DNA of 64,000 bases from Allium sativum (taxonomy: Eukaryota; Streptophyta; Magnoliopsida; Asparagales; Amaryllidaceae). Every line of letters starts with the position of its first letter. The stretch's first letter is position 1. The notes beneath the pieces are model-generated. The model worked only from the letters and a program-made list of their open reading frames with translations, was not told the origin of the DNA and did not search any database. The translations under genes were made by a program, and so were the position numbers. The stretch covers positions 630,961,303 through 631,025,302 of the forward strand of contig CM060910.1 in the NCBI GenBank assembly GCA_030737875.1, in the 5' to 3' direction. Of this stretch, positions 11,960-23,730 are shown in pieces.

Positions 11960-12836
11960 GAGAGCCTGAACCCACCCTCCCGAGGTAGACCCTGCCCTCT
12001 GCCCTTTCCTCGGGCAGTCCTTAATCAGATGTCCCGCTTCGCCATAGTGGAAACAGACAGTCTTCTTTTTCTTCCTACAGTCTTTACTTAGATGGCCTGG
12101 TGTCCCATAGTTAAAGCATCTTTTCTTTCCCTTACCATTGTTGCCTTTACCACCTTTCTTGTTCTGTTGTTGCTTTTGTGGTTTTTTTTATCCCCTTTCT
12201 TCTCGGGTGCCTTATTAGCATTGGCGCCTTTCTCCTCTTCATGCATAAGAACCATGTCAACTAGTTTCTCAAAGGTGGCCCCCATAGGGATGTGGGTCAT
12301 AGCTAACTCATGTAGCGGCTCGCTCAAACCCTTAACAAGTCTCAAGGCCTTCTTTTCGGGTGTATTCACCAAGTCCAAGCCAAATCTTGCCAATTGATTG
12401 AACTTGTTGACGTATTCTTTCACTGACAGATTTCCTTGCTTCAACGCCAAAAACCTTTCCAGGTATAGATTCTCTTCAGCCCATGAGAGAAACTTTGCCT
12501 CAAACCTACGCCTGAAATCCGGCCATGTATCAACTGGACGCTGTCCATTAGTGACCTCCCACCAAAACGAGGCCTCATCCTTCATTAGCCAGGCAGCTAA
12601 CTGGACCTTTCTTCCATCTTCTACTTCAAAGATCCCAAACATTCTTCCACCTCCTTTAGCCAATTTCGAGCTTCAACAAATGTCTCCGACCCGTGAAAAG
12701 GTTTCCCGCCCATTGCCCGAAAGTCCTTACATATCTTTGCAAAAGTATCAACACAAGGAAGGGGAGGAAGAGGAACGGGTGCAGCTGGGGGAGGAGGAAC
12801 ATTTGCTGGACCTGCGGCGGTGGCCCTAGCCTCCAA
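11960..12836 (-). pseudogene. Element B gag, frameshifted, with altered zinc knuckles
   Basis: Gag starts with a proline-rich leader after MEARATAAGP at 12836. The capsid-like region includes FHGSETFVEARNWLKEVE, then after a frameshift near 12625-12660 continues with AAWLMKDEASFWWEV, LSVKEYVNKFNQLARFG and LVKGLSEPLHELAM. A second frameshift falls at a run of eight Ts (12182-12189), beyond which lie two zinc knuckles, [14 protein letters not shown] and [14 protein letters not shown]. Both have Tyr where the second Cys of the CCHC motif should be. Gag would form the particle and bind RNA. This copy is dead. Confidence 0.9.
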
Positions 12837-13090
12837 ATACCTCCTAAACCATCCTGGTATCGCTACACCCTCTGGAAGTTAAGATCCTCAGACATGCTGA
12901 AACGAAAAGGAAAGATTCAGTACAAAAGAATCGAAGGAAAGATATATGGCTCTTGGGGTTATGTTTTTAAAATAAGCTTTTCTCTGGAAAATACTTTCCT
13001 TAAAACATACTTTTGGAAGTATTTCTTTATAAAAGTGCTTTAGAAAAACAGTTTTTTTTTTAAAATTCATATCTGTTTTGGTAACCTGTA

Positions 13091-13102
13091 GCTCTGATAC
13101 CA
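13091..13102 (-). other. Primer-binding site of element B
   Basis: On the minus strand TGGTATCAGAGC, complementary to the 3' end of initiator tRNA-Met, lies two bases from the 5' LTR end at 13105. This is the standard primer for plant Gypsy elements. Confidence 0.9.
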
Positions 13103-13104
13103 CG

Positions 13105-14386
13105 TGTAACACCCCACTTCAATTAATGTCACTCACAAAGGGAATGCATTAACTTCTATGGAGCGTCTTAAGTGTGTATAGAACAGAAACTTAACAACAA
13201 GACAGATATAAACAGTACTTAAAAATTTAAAACATTATTCATTGCAGCAGTAAACAGATAATTTTGATTACATCATCAAAAAACCAGAGTCAAAGTACAT
13301 AATATCCAACTTGACTAAATCAGAGTACATAAATTGAAAGACATAACCCCAACATAAAATAGCCATAAATGAGATAGGCTGAACTTTTACTTCAGCGATC
13401 CAAGCAACTTCTAAAAGCAAGAGATACAGCTATCCAAATCAAGCTCCACTGGTGCTAGTTCCACCTTGAGCACCTTGGGGGGGGGAGGAAGAAAAGAGGT
13501 GGAAACAAAGGGGGTCAGACATAAAGTCTGGCGAGTGCGGTAACTTTAACAATATAATTATCAAAATAACTAGGCTAAGGCATGAGCTGGAAAATAAGGA
13601 AATGACTGTGAACAATTGGGTATGGCAGAGCAAACTAAAGGAAATAAGATGAACAAAGATAACGTTAAAGGCGCACCTAGTCACTATAAGATATTTACTA
13701 AACTGCACCACACCAAACACCCTAAAGGTTGATCCCGCCTACAGAACTTATTAGTGATAATGGTAGTTTCGTGTACCCTTAGCTGCCTTCATAGGTGTCG
13801 CCTGCCCCTATCTCCACTAGGTGTACCCACTACCCCCATGCGATCGACTCCCTAACTCGTAGATACCCGTGCTGGCTCCACAGTGGGGTGTATCACTCCC
13901 CAAAGTGGCAACCCGATACTACCAACGATGCACGGCTTATACCTACACGATGCAACAACGTCTTACCTACCAGCCCGGGCCCACACACGCACATGAACCC
14001 GTTGGACTTGCGTTGCCACCGCTATCCTGTTTTGGCCTCTTACAGTCAAACCCAGTATGCGTGTCCCGTCCTCGACTTGGGTCGAGCCCACAAAGATACT
14101 TATGGGTTACTGGTTGAAACGGGCCCCCATTACTTGACACAAGCGATCCACCTAAGCTTGGTCCCCTCTAGTACATCCCACTTAACCCTCTTCTTATTCA
14201 TGTCCACTTACATGTTTCAATTTTGGTTAAGTGTTTCTAATTGTATTTCACAAGCCACCCAAGGCCGCCACTAGATTCCACATGCCACCCAAGGCACCCA
14301 CTTAACCCTCTCATGTCCCACTACATGTTTATCTGGTTAAGTGTTTCTTAATTCATTAAGACCGTAACCTTATAAAGACCTCCCAC
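13105..14386 (-). repeat. 5' LTR of element B, first part
   Basis: This part matches 4781-6066 and is interrupted after ctcccac by the terminal TGTGAAAACCCG of C. It contains the shared U5 hairpin at 13516-13530. The LTR resumes at 21212. Confidence 0.92.
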
Positions 14387-17300
14387 TGTGAAAACCCGTA
14401 ACTTCCCCGTAAAGGAAAGCGTCGGATAGTTCGAGAACAAGCCACAACAGAACGCATACAAAAGAACATTTCGTTGTATATTACAACAATGCATCAGAAT
14501 ACAGGAATATACAGAGAAAAAAGGAATATTACACAGAAATATCAGAGATTTAAATTACATTAAATACATAGCAGCGGAAAATAATACAATACACAACTAG
14601 AAGAGATATACGGATACAAAGCTTTCCGGATATCATTCCAGCTGTAAACCAGGATCCTGTGAATATAAATCTGCAAAACCAAAACTACTAGCTGCCCGTG
14701 TCAAAATAGGGGCACCCAGAGTTTAGGTTAAAACAATAAACTCCAGGTCAGTCATGGGACTGGTGTGAGAACTAAAACAGTTATTAATCTTTATTTTTAA
14801 AATTTGGTAAATCAAGGGACCACGCCGTATAACACGGAACGGGTTTCCTCCCAAGAATACCAGTGCATAAAACAAACAGCGCAATGCTAAATAAAGAAAA
14901 ATGAAGCTGTTATAAGACCCAGGTCCTATCACACAATGCAATGCAAGACGGGGGTAGGGTTTTCCCTTATAACAGCCAAAGAATGCTTGATACGTTTTAA
15001 AACAAATCATTTGATACTATCATAAGTGCATAGTGTATAAAACAACTTCCAATCATAAGTATCAATCATAGGCGGCATGAATGCCCCATCCCACTATGTC
15101 GCCATACTAGGCTCTACAAATAAAACCGCAGAATCACGTATTTGGAAATTGGGTTTCCATCTATGAACCGAGACAAAAGATAGTCCTCAACCGATTCGAG
15201 ACGCTCTAGCCCGCCCCTCAGGCAAGTACTCAGTCAATCCTTTGGATCGTCAGGGCCGGTCCACCGATGTGGATTAAAATTCCTGAACACTACGTTTCCC
15301 CACCCTATGGGGTGTAAGTCTGGTCCGTCAGCCGACCAGAATGCATCGGCCGAAACCGATATAACCGAGGCGCCTCGCAACAGCAACAACCACATAAGTC
15401 AAACTCGTCAGGGCGTGTAAAACCACTGACGCCACTTCTAGCTAGAAAGAAACGCAAGTCCTCCCTGAGGTCCGTCTCCCGTTTTTGGTTCATACCGGGT
15501 GTGAAACTCGCGAAGTAAACGTTACACAAAGCTACGCCACAAAGGCCGTGCTTTGATCATCACCACAAGACTTTGCTTTTCAACAGAAGCCTCGATCAAT
15601 TGCCACTTAGGCATGCCACACAGGCAATTCACTCCATGCGTTTGATATCCATCGATATATAACCCCTGAGCTCGTACGTCTCAGAGAAGGGCGTTAAGCA
15701 AGAGAATAAATTCTCCGCCGCCAAGCAGATATATATTTAATAGAGATCAATCACACGGACTAAAATCCAATGTCAGACACACAGTCCATTTACAAGTCCG
15801 TTCTGGGGCTGAACGAAACCGGAGGCACCTAGTACCTCGCATATCCATCGATCTCCAAGTACGTCTGGACGATCACAAACTGTTTCCATCTTCTTGGGTG
15901 TACAGCCCAATCAAGATCATCAGTAATCACCCAAACGACGTGAAGACTTCCGGTCTTCGACCACCGTCTTCATCTTCGACTTATCGTCGTATCAGTTATT
16001 CAGAATGGGATAAACCCGGTCTTTCCGAATAACTCGCGTATATTTTATAAAAGTGCTACACAAACACAACATACGCCTCATTCCAATTCATCAGTCACTA
16101 ACCGCAAATTAATCAAGAGAATAATTCCCCAAATATTAACCCCGAAGGCCGAAACCAACATCAGATCAATATCCAGAAAACCATTCTGCTTGGCTAACCG
16201 ACAGTTAGTTTCTAAATTTCACATTCATAGGGAAAGATTCCCATTAATTTTATCAAAGATAAATTCCTTGAATTTATTCTTTAATCTACTTTTGAATTTC
16301 GATTCAACTAGTCGGGATTTACGAAACTTACTGAAGTAATCATTTGTTTTAATTTCCCAATCACAACCTATTCATCCCATGAAGTAAAACTGGTAATACT
16401 TCATATCTAACACCACGGTGTTATCGGTAAATTCAATTACCATTTCACGTTCAAATCTAATTAAAGATTTGACTATCGCCTGGAGCAAAACTGGTGATAC
16501 TCCATTCTCGACCATTTCAATCTAATTAAAGATTCATTAAAACTCAACTTAGTTTTAATCGTTAACTGGGTTAAAGAATCCGTGTCATTTAAAAACACAG
16601 TTCACAATAAACCCAAAATCACCTTCATTAATTATCGGGTTAAAGAACGAGTGTTATTTAAAACACTGTCCACGATAAACCCAAAAATCAATATCAATTC
16701 AATTCCAATTAAATATTATTTAATTGGTACACTTCATTAAATCTAAATAAAAAGATTTAATCTTTTCTCAACTGGGTTCAAGAACAGTGTTAGTGAAGAC
16801 ACCATTCACGACAAACCCCAAATCACATTTGATATTTAATACAAGGCTCTGAATAGAAAATATATCGGCTTATATTCAATATCAAATTCTACGACTAACA
16901 AATGTCGTATTGGAAATAACGATATAAATATATCTTTCAAATTTCCATAACAACACCTGTATAATCACGAATTCCAACATCGAAATATTCCGAAGACAAT
17001 TTCGATTCAAATCCACTCCAATGCAATCATTGGAAATTCTGGTTATTTTTAAAACCCTTTTCAAATTCAATTTATTTATTTAAAAATAAATAGAATTATA
17101 TTTCTAGTTCAAAAATAGTTCATTTCGATAAAAATCTATTTTTATCTTTTCAAATATGGAGTTTTTCATCCCAATTCTTTCTAAATCATTTCTTATGATT
17201 TTACACAAATTATTACTATTTTTAATAATTTTATCAAGGCCCGTACAGTCGATTTCCATCAATGGCCATCGAACTGCACTTATAGCGACCTTTTTCAAAT

Positions 17301-17699
17301 TTGATTTGGACATAATTCCAAATCCAACCGTTAGATTTCTAATTTCTAATATCCGTTAGAAATCTCTTTTCGATACGAACCCAATGGTTCCAGTTTTAGG
17401 AGAATCCGACGGTCGGATCTCCCGTAATGCCCGTTTGAAATAAATGGTCGAAATTCGCGAACTACCGCGGCGCGGCGCGTTCTATTCAGGCCATTATATT
17501 ATATATATAATATATATAATATACATTTCGTCGATTTCTATTTAAAACGAATTATATAAATAGTTTTGAATTCGTTTCAAAAACATTTTCAACTTCCTTT
17601 TCAATTCAAATCACAATTGAATTCTTCTTTATAGATTCGTTTTAAAATTCATTTCTATTCAATTCAAATTTCCATTCAATTTGAATTCGTTTTCAATTC

Positions 17700-18475
17700 A
17701 ATTCATTTCGAAATCGTTTTCAATTCAATTCATTTCGAAATCGTTTTTAATTCACTTTGAAATCGTTTTCAATTCACTTTGAAATCGTTTTCAATTCACT
17801 TTGAATTCGTTTTCAATTCAATTCATTTCGAAATCGTTTTCAATTCAATTCATTTCGAAATCGTTTTCCATTCAATTCATTTCGAAATCGTTTTTAATTC
17901 AATTTATTTCGAAATCGTTTTCAATTCAATTCATTTCGAAATCGTTTTCAATTCAATTCATTTCGAAATCGTTTTCAATTCAATTTATTTCGAAATCGTT
18001 TTCAATTCAATTCATTTCGAAATCGTTTTCAATTCAATTCATTTCGAAATCGTTTTCAATTCAATTTATTTCGAAATCGTTTTCAATTCAATTCAATTCA
18101 TTTCGAAATCGTTTTCAATTCAATTCATTTCGAAATCGTTTTCAATTCAATTCATTTCGAAATCGTTTTCAATTCAATTCATTTCGAAATCGTTTTCAAT
18201 TCAATTCATTTCGAAATCGTTTTCAATTCAATTCATTTCGAAATCGTTTTCAATTCAATTCATTTCGAAATCGTTTTCAATTCAATTCATTTCGAAATCG
18301 TTTTCAATTCAATTCATTTCGAAATCGTTTTCAATTCAATTCATTTCGAAATCGTTTTCAATTCAATTCATTTCGAAATCGTTTTCAATTCAATTTATTT
18401 CGAAATATTCGATTTCAATTCAATTCATTTCGAAATAGTTTTCAATTCACTTTGAAATCGTTTTCAATTCACTTC
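17700..18475. repeat. 27-bp minisatellite inside C
   Basis: Around 28 units contain the core atttcgaaatcgttttcaat. The period of 27 is a multiple of three, so a 9-residue repeat (SFSIQFISK) appears in two frames and gives apparent proteins of 219 and 238 codons. One unit near 18085 has an extra aattc. Edge units are degenerate (ctttgaaatcg). It is not a gene. Confidence 0.93.
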
Positions 18476-19859
18476 AATGCAATCATTGGAAATTCTTTAT
18501 TTTTCAAATTGGAATGAGGCCCAATCAATTACCATATAAAATTAATTATATGGATTTCCATACAACACATGTATATAATAGCATTGAAAAATAATCAACC
18601 ATCAACCAAAGTGCACTACACTGTATAAGCATCAAATATAGATATTCAACGCTTATAACAGCCTGTCAATCAATCGATCGACATATTTAATCAATCAGGA
18701 TGAGTGAAATTCATATTTCATCCCAACATCCGTGTGGGGTTTCAAACAATCAAACACAGATTTTATTCGTGCAGTTGGGCGATGTGTAAAATTTATCGTC
18801 CCAATCCATATCAGTCAAATGGGTGTACATCAACAAATCGTTTTGATTTGTAAATGAATATGTTATTTTATTCATTTCCAATAAAAATGATATTTTTATT
18901 TTTCTAACATATTTTAGAAAATTTCAGCGGCATAATGGCGCTATGCTAGAAACGGGATAAGGCCTAGCCTTGTCCCCGGTCTAATAATGGCCACCGCCAT
19001 ACCCATATCAATCAAATCACTTTCGTTATGCAAACCACAAAATTTGGAGTAAGAGTCTAACCTAGCCTTACTCCTTCGCCTTATAACGGCGCACGTCTAA
19101 TCCTAACCAATTTATCGATTCGATTTTTCACACCACAAACCACATTCAAACCAATATCGCAAACAATAACCAAACAGCCAAACAAACAAGTCCATGGTCT
19201 GTGGACGATTGTGTCGGGTGCTACTAAACACCGTCTGCATCCTAGTATATATATATAACTAGAAAAGAAATTGAAAGGTGAGAAATTCTCACAGAAAGCT
19301 ATCCAAGCTCCACGGCACTTTATTGATAGAAATCTTCGCCGTTGTTTGTCTTTCGTCACTTTCGTCGCCCGTATTCACTACAGATATAAAAATCACATTT
19401 TTATATTCTCTAGTATATAAAAATCATATTTTTAATCCGCTACTTTATTATAAAAATTATATTTTTATATCGCTCTTCTTTTAATAAAGACTATATTTTT
19501 ATAACGCTACTTCATATATGTAAAAATCGAATTTTTACTTTTCTAACTTCTATATAAAAATCAAATTTTAACAACGCTATTCGATATATAAAAATCAAAT
19601 TTTTACTTCGATGTTCAATATATAAAAATTATATTTTTCTCGCTACTCAACATAGGTAAAAATTATATTTTTATATCAACAAAATCTTACCTTTTTCTAT
19701 TCTTAAAAATCAATTCCTTGCTACTTTAAAAATCTAATATTCGACTTTAGATAATAAAAATGTTAACTTTATAACAAAGAAAAGAAAGGAAAAAAAAACT
19801 GATATATATATATAAACTAATTACATAGAATAAATGAATATAAATAAAATAAAACTCAC

Positions 19860-20235
19860 CGTTGGTTTTACAGGGGGGGAGTGGACTGTGGACCATCGGA
19901 GGGGGTAGAGGAGGGTCGTGGGTGCGGTGGGAGTCGTGTGGGTGGAGGACGGTGGCTCCAGGGGCTGCTCCGGCGACTAGGGTTTCGAATTGGGGGGGGG
20001 GGGGGTCTGCATGCATCGATTCAGGGGGGGGTTGCTTCGCGATAGGGGGGTGTGCTTCGGTGGCTCGCTGCGGCACTGGGGGGGGTGGGGTTTCGATGGG
20101 GGAGCTGCGGTGGTGCGACGCCACCTGGGCAGCATCGACGATGGTTCGTCGTCTTTTTTTTTTATTTCTGAAGAAAATCGATTCTGAAAGAAAAAAAAGG
20201 GGGGGCCATCGGTTATAAGGGAAGGAGGGTTTTTC
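19860..20235. repeat. G-rich low-complexity stretch in C
   Basis: Long G runs, including one of about 14 near 19993, lie in an otherwise AT-rich LTR. Apparent open frames on both strands are glycine- or proline-rich and lack any recognisable domain. On the minus strand a GTGAGT at 19855-19860 resembles a splice donor. Confidence 0.5.
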
Positions 20236-21211
20236 TCTTTTTTTTTTTTTTAATCTTCCTAGAACTGAACGAGGCTTGGAAGAATAAGGGTTGACCAGGG
20301 AGGGTTTAATTATATTAGTTTAATTAATTAATATTTTTATCCTCTTGCGTTGACTTTTATTTTCGAACTCCTAACGAGACCCACCGCCCGTCGTCCCTAG
20401 CTAATTACCCCTATTCCGAACACAATAGGATATGTTTCGTAAGCCGGTTTGGCCGTTTCGATCAGTTTTCGTCAAAATCAAAATATAACTCTATATATTG
20501 AATTTGAACGCACATTTCAATTTATTAGGGCCACATATTAACTCTAAAAATTCCTGAAAAATATTATCTAGCTTCGTATTGACGATACGGTCCTAACAAA
20601 ACTAATTTCGTCAAATTCTGAGACCGTTTGAAAAATGACCATTTTCCAGTCGACTAAAATCAACTGAAACTGGTCAAATGCGTTTTCCTTTGCCACGCTC
20701 ACATATTGATTCGAAAAATTATGAAATTTGGAACCTAGCAATAATTTGACACTGCGGATCCAACAAAAGTGGTTTCGTCGAAATCCGAGGTCATTTGCAA
20801 AATGTCCATTTTTAAGGGCCTGAATTCTATAGCGACTATTCAGAATTTTCAACTGGACATATCTTTTGATTCCCGCTATGAAATTTCGATTATTCGGATT
20901 CGTTGGAAAGATATTATCAATTAGATCCCATTATTTTTGGTTTCACTAAAATCCGGATTGTTTTGCACCCGGTACATTCAATTGAAGTTTGAAATCGAAT
21001 TATCGAACTACCGCGCCATTTTCAATTCTATTTATAATTATATATAAATATTATATTCTAACGACGACGTATATAATATATACGCTCGAATTATATTCAA
21101 AATAAATTTCTCGTCGATATTATTTAAAATAATTCATTTTAAATAATCAAAATTCGCCAAAATTGCCAAAATAAAAATTTCAAACTGGCTCGCATTTTAC
21201 GGGTTGTTACA

Positions 21212-21889
21212 ATATTAGACTGACATTTATGGCAACTGGATTTGCCGGGCGGGTCCGGGCAGTCTTACGCCATAAACGAGCCTAACCTCGTGTCTTTACA
21301 ATTGTTACGCATTTAATTTATGCCCTTGACCTCTCACATTAGACTGGCATTTGTGGCTGCTGGATTTGCCGGGCGGGTCCGGGTAGTCTTACACCACAAA
21401 CGAGTCTAACCTTGTGTCTTAGGCGATTAATTACACATAATTAATTATCCCCAATTTGAATTAATTCCCCTATTCAAATTATCAATCAATTCCAAATTTT
21501 ACTATGTCCATAATTGACTTAATTATGTCCATCTATTTATGGTATGTAAAATTATACCAATTCACATCACAAATTAATTTTATGCCATTTAAGGCATTTA
21601 TGCCAATTCTCAATATTAAATCTTTTAATATTGTCCCTTCGCCCCACGTTGTACGTTCGTTCGTTTAACATGAAATATACGTTAGACTCGAATAGTCTAA
21701 CTTATGGAATAAAGAGAAAACATCACAACATGCATAGAATAAAAACTAGATCTAAACATAAGGGGTGAACTTGCATGTGTGAATAAGGTTTTTCATCTAA
21801 AACTTGCATAGGCCAAAGTCACAAACTTGCATAAAACTAAATCTAAAGGTGTAAACTTGTTTAGGCAATAGTCACAAAGGTTCATACTC

Positions 21890-21941
<52 letters not shown>

Positions 21942-23174
21942 CATGTGCGATTTATGCAACATAAACCATGATGTAAGCTTGCATCTAAGCATGTGAATTA
22001 AGATCTACATGTAAACTAGCATATGGAATTTTGTATACTAGCATATAACTCACACATGTCATAGCCTAACTTTAGATCAAATTTACACATAAAATAGAAG
22101 TCATGAAACATGTAAGGTTGTATATGATTCTCACTAACTTGCATATGATCCATGTCTCAATTAACATCCTAACTTGTATATAGAATTATCAAGTCAAACT
22201 TACATATGATTTAACATATGAATTTATTCCACAAGTATAACCAAACTAGCATGTGAAACATCATTATGAATTGATTGTACATAAGCTAACAATTAACATA
22301 GAATTACAAAATAACATCACAGCTTCAAAACATAGATAATAACGTCACAGATTTACAACTATATAATAACATCACAGGTTTACAACCTAGATAATAACAT
22401 AACGGTCAACGATTCACAACATAACCATATAATCCCAAATCATAACTCAACCTAATTAAATTGTTAGTTATATTATTAAAGAAATTGAACTCACAACTCA
22501 AAGAAGGTCTTGAGTTCTAAATTTGATTTAGCTCGCCTTTGTAGTAGATTCATTATTGTTTATATTAGAGTAGAATTGAATTGATTGGCTTCATTTTCCC
22601 CTTTAGTTGGTGGCGGCTACTCCAGGTTGCAAGGTGACAGCATGACGGCCATTGTTCCAATTTTAATTTGATTTTAGGGTTTGAGTTTACACACGTTTAT
22701 ATAGAATTTAGGATTAATATAGGCCGTCCGATCACCCTAGATTTAACCACAACCATTCAATCAAGATAGGGTGACAAGTCAGCCCTAATGACTCAGCTAG
22801 GAGTCAGAAAATCGTCATCAAACAAATCTGCCCGAGGGGGGTAGGTCGAACCCCAGGTCAACCTCCTGGTCGACCTGTATGGGTAGGTCAACCCCCAGGT
22901 CGACCCCCTGGTCGACCTGGCCCCTGGCGGGAATTTTCCCGCCTAGCCCATCTGAGTTTCAAATTTGAATTTTGTAATCTATTTTGAATTTTAGTGAAAC
23001 TTCCGATGGCCATAACTTCTTCATACGAAGTCCAATTCACGCAAACTCGGACTCTATCTCAACCAGAATTCCGAGACGAACACAATGGCGCAACCTGTTT
23101 CCCTTAATTCTCACACCTGAGATTAATTATTCTTTAATTTGTGAACATTAATATAAAAATTATGGGGTGTTACA
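21212..23174 (-). repeat. 5' LTR of element B, second part
   Basis: The LTR resumes after C at the first hairpin unit and matches 6067-7937. It differs by a much longer (AT)n run (21895-21940), an expanded GTCGAC cluster (22845-22920) and an extra stretch near 22970-23030. It ends in GGGGTGTTACA at 23174. Confidence 0.92.
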
Positions 23175-23179
23175 ATAGG
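23175..23179. repeat. Target-site duplication of element B, right copy (ATAGG)
   Basis: This is identical to 4776-4780. The interior of A resumes immediately after it. Confidence 0.93.
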
Positions 23180-23730
23180 TCTGGCATCTTTCACTAAATC
23201 AATCCAAAACTCAATCTCTCGGTGGGGTGGAAGTCCGATCACTTCCTCGAAGATGTGTGGATACTTTCCAGCAATAGGCACATCTAATAACTCATCCTGC
23301 GGGATGTCGAGAGAATGTAGAAAACTAGCCATCACCTCATCACTAGGTAGGCAACCCAATACCACCCTCCTCCCATCGTCCGCTCTAATGGTCACCAAAG
23401 ACCCCTCACAGTCTACCACCCCCCATATCTTTGGAGTTAGTCGACTCCCAAAATAATGCCAAACCCAGTAAAGACCAAAATAAATCAATCATAAGCAAAC
23501 ATACATCCGTGACTCAATAAGACCAAATTACGACAAATCACGCAAAGGCTAATCGAACTACCGATCGGGTTCGTCACAACTAAAGGTTTATCGACTATCT
23601 CGGGTTCCAATTCCAACCTACCTACCAGGTCACTAGATACGAAGGAATGAGAAGCCCCAGTATCAAACAACACTCGAACATGAATATCATAAATAGAAAG
23701 CATACCTTGAATAATGACACCTTTTCCCTT
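23180..23730 (-). pseudogene. Element A protease and start of reverse transcriptase, broken
   Basis: The aspartic protease motif LFDTGASHSFVS lies at about 23650-23690. Downstream comes GVDWLTPK at about 23435-23460, then EVIGLPPHREIEFWIDLV, the linker that leads into reverse transcriptase. Beyond DARPIV the frame is cut by B and continues at 4780. A stop near 23484 separates the two open stretches. The protease would cleave the polyprotein in particles, but this copy cannot make an intact chain. Confidence 0.87.

Larger units (their letters stand above)
14387..21211 (-). mobile_element. Solo LTR C (6.8 kb), nested in the 5' LTR of element B
   Basis: The termini are TGTGAAAACCCGTAA and its near complement TTACGGGTTGTTACA. 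The 14690-14770 block matches the U5 block of element D, and I see no primer-binding site, polypurine tract or second LTR inside. I therefore read it as a solo LTR of a large-LTR Gypsy family related to D. B LTR sequence continues on both sides, but a clean 5-bp target duplication is absent (cccac on the left, atatt on the right). The interior holds a 27-bp minisatellite, G-runs near 19993 and 20075, and no recognisable gene. Confidence 0.75.
4781..23174 (-). mobile_element. Gypsy chromovirus element B, nested in A and carrying C
   Basis: B is a full-structure LTR retrotransposon on the minus strand. It has a 3' LTR at 4781-7937, an interior at 7938-13104 and a 5' LTR at 13105-23174 that is split by C. 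LTR termini are TGTAACACCCC and GGGGTGTTACA. Gag, protease, reverse transcriptase, RNase H, integrase and chromodomain are all recognisable in the usual Gypsy order. Matching ATAGG target duplications prove insertion as a unit into element A. In-frame stops and frameshifts show it is now inactive. Confidence 0.94.

Noticed and set aside
17700..18475. CRISPR-like array
   Set aside because: The repeats are directly abutting 27-bp units without unique spacers, in plant DNA.
17779..18517. Two long open frames of 219 and 238 codons
   Set aside because: They are read-throughs of the 27-bp minisatellite in two registers, repeating a 9-residue unit with no domain.
19862..20218. Glycine-rich open frame
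   Set aside because: It comes from G-runs in the LTR of C, has no recognisable domain and overlaps a proline-rich frame on the other strand.
21895..21940. Long AT run as a functional origin or matrix site
   Set aside because: It is a simple (AT)n microsatellite, also present but shorter in the other B LTR near 6750.
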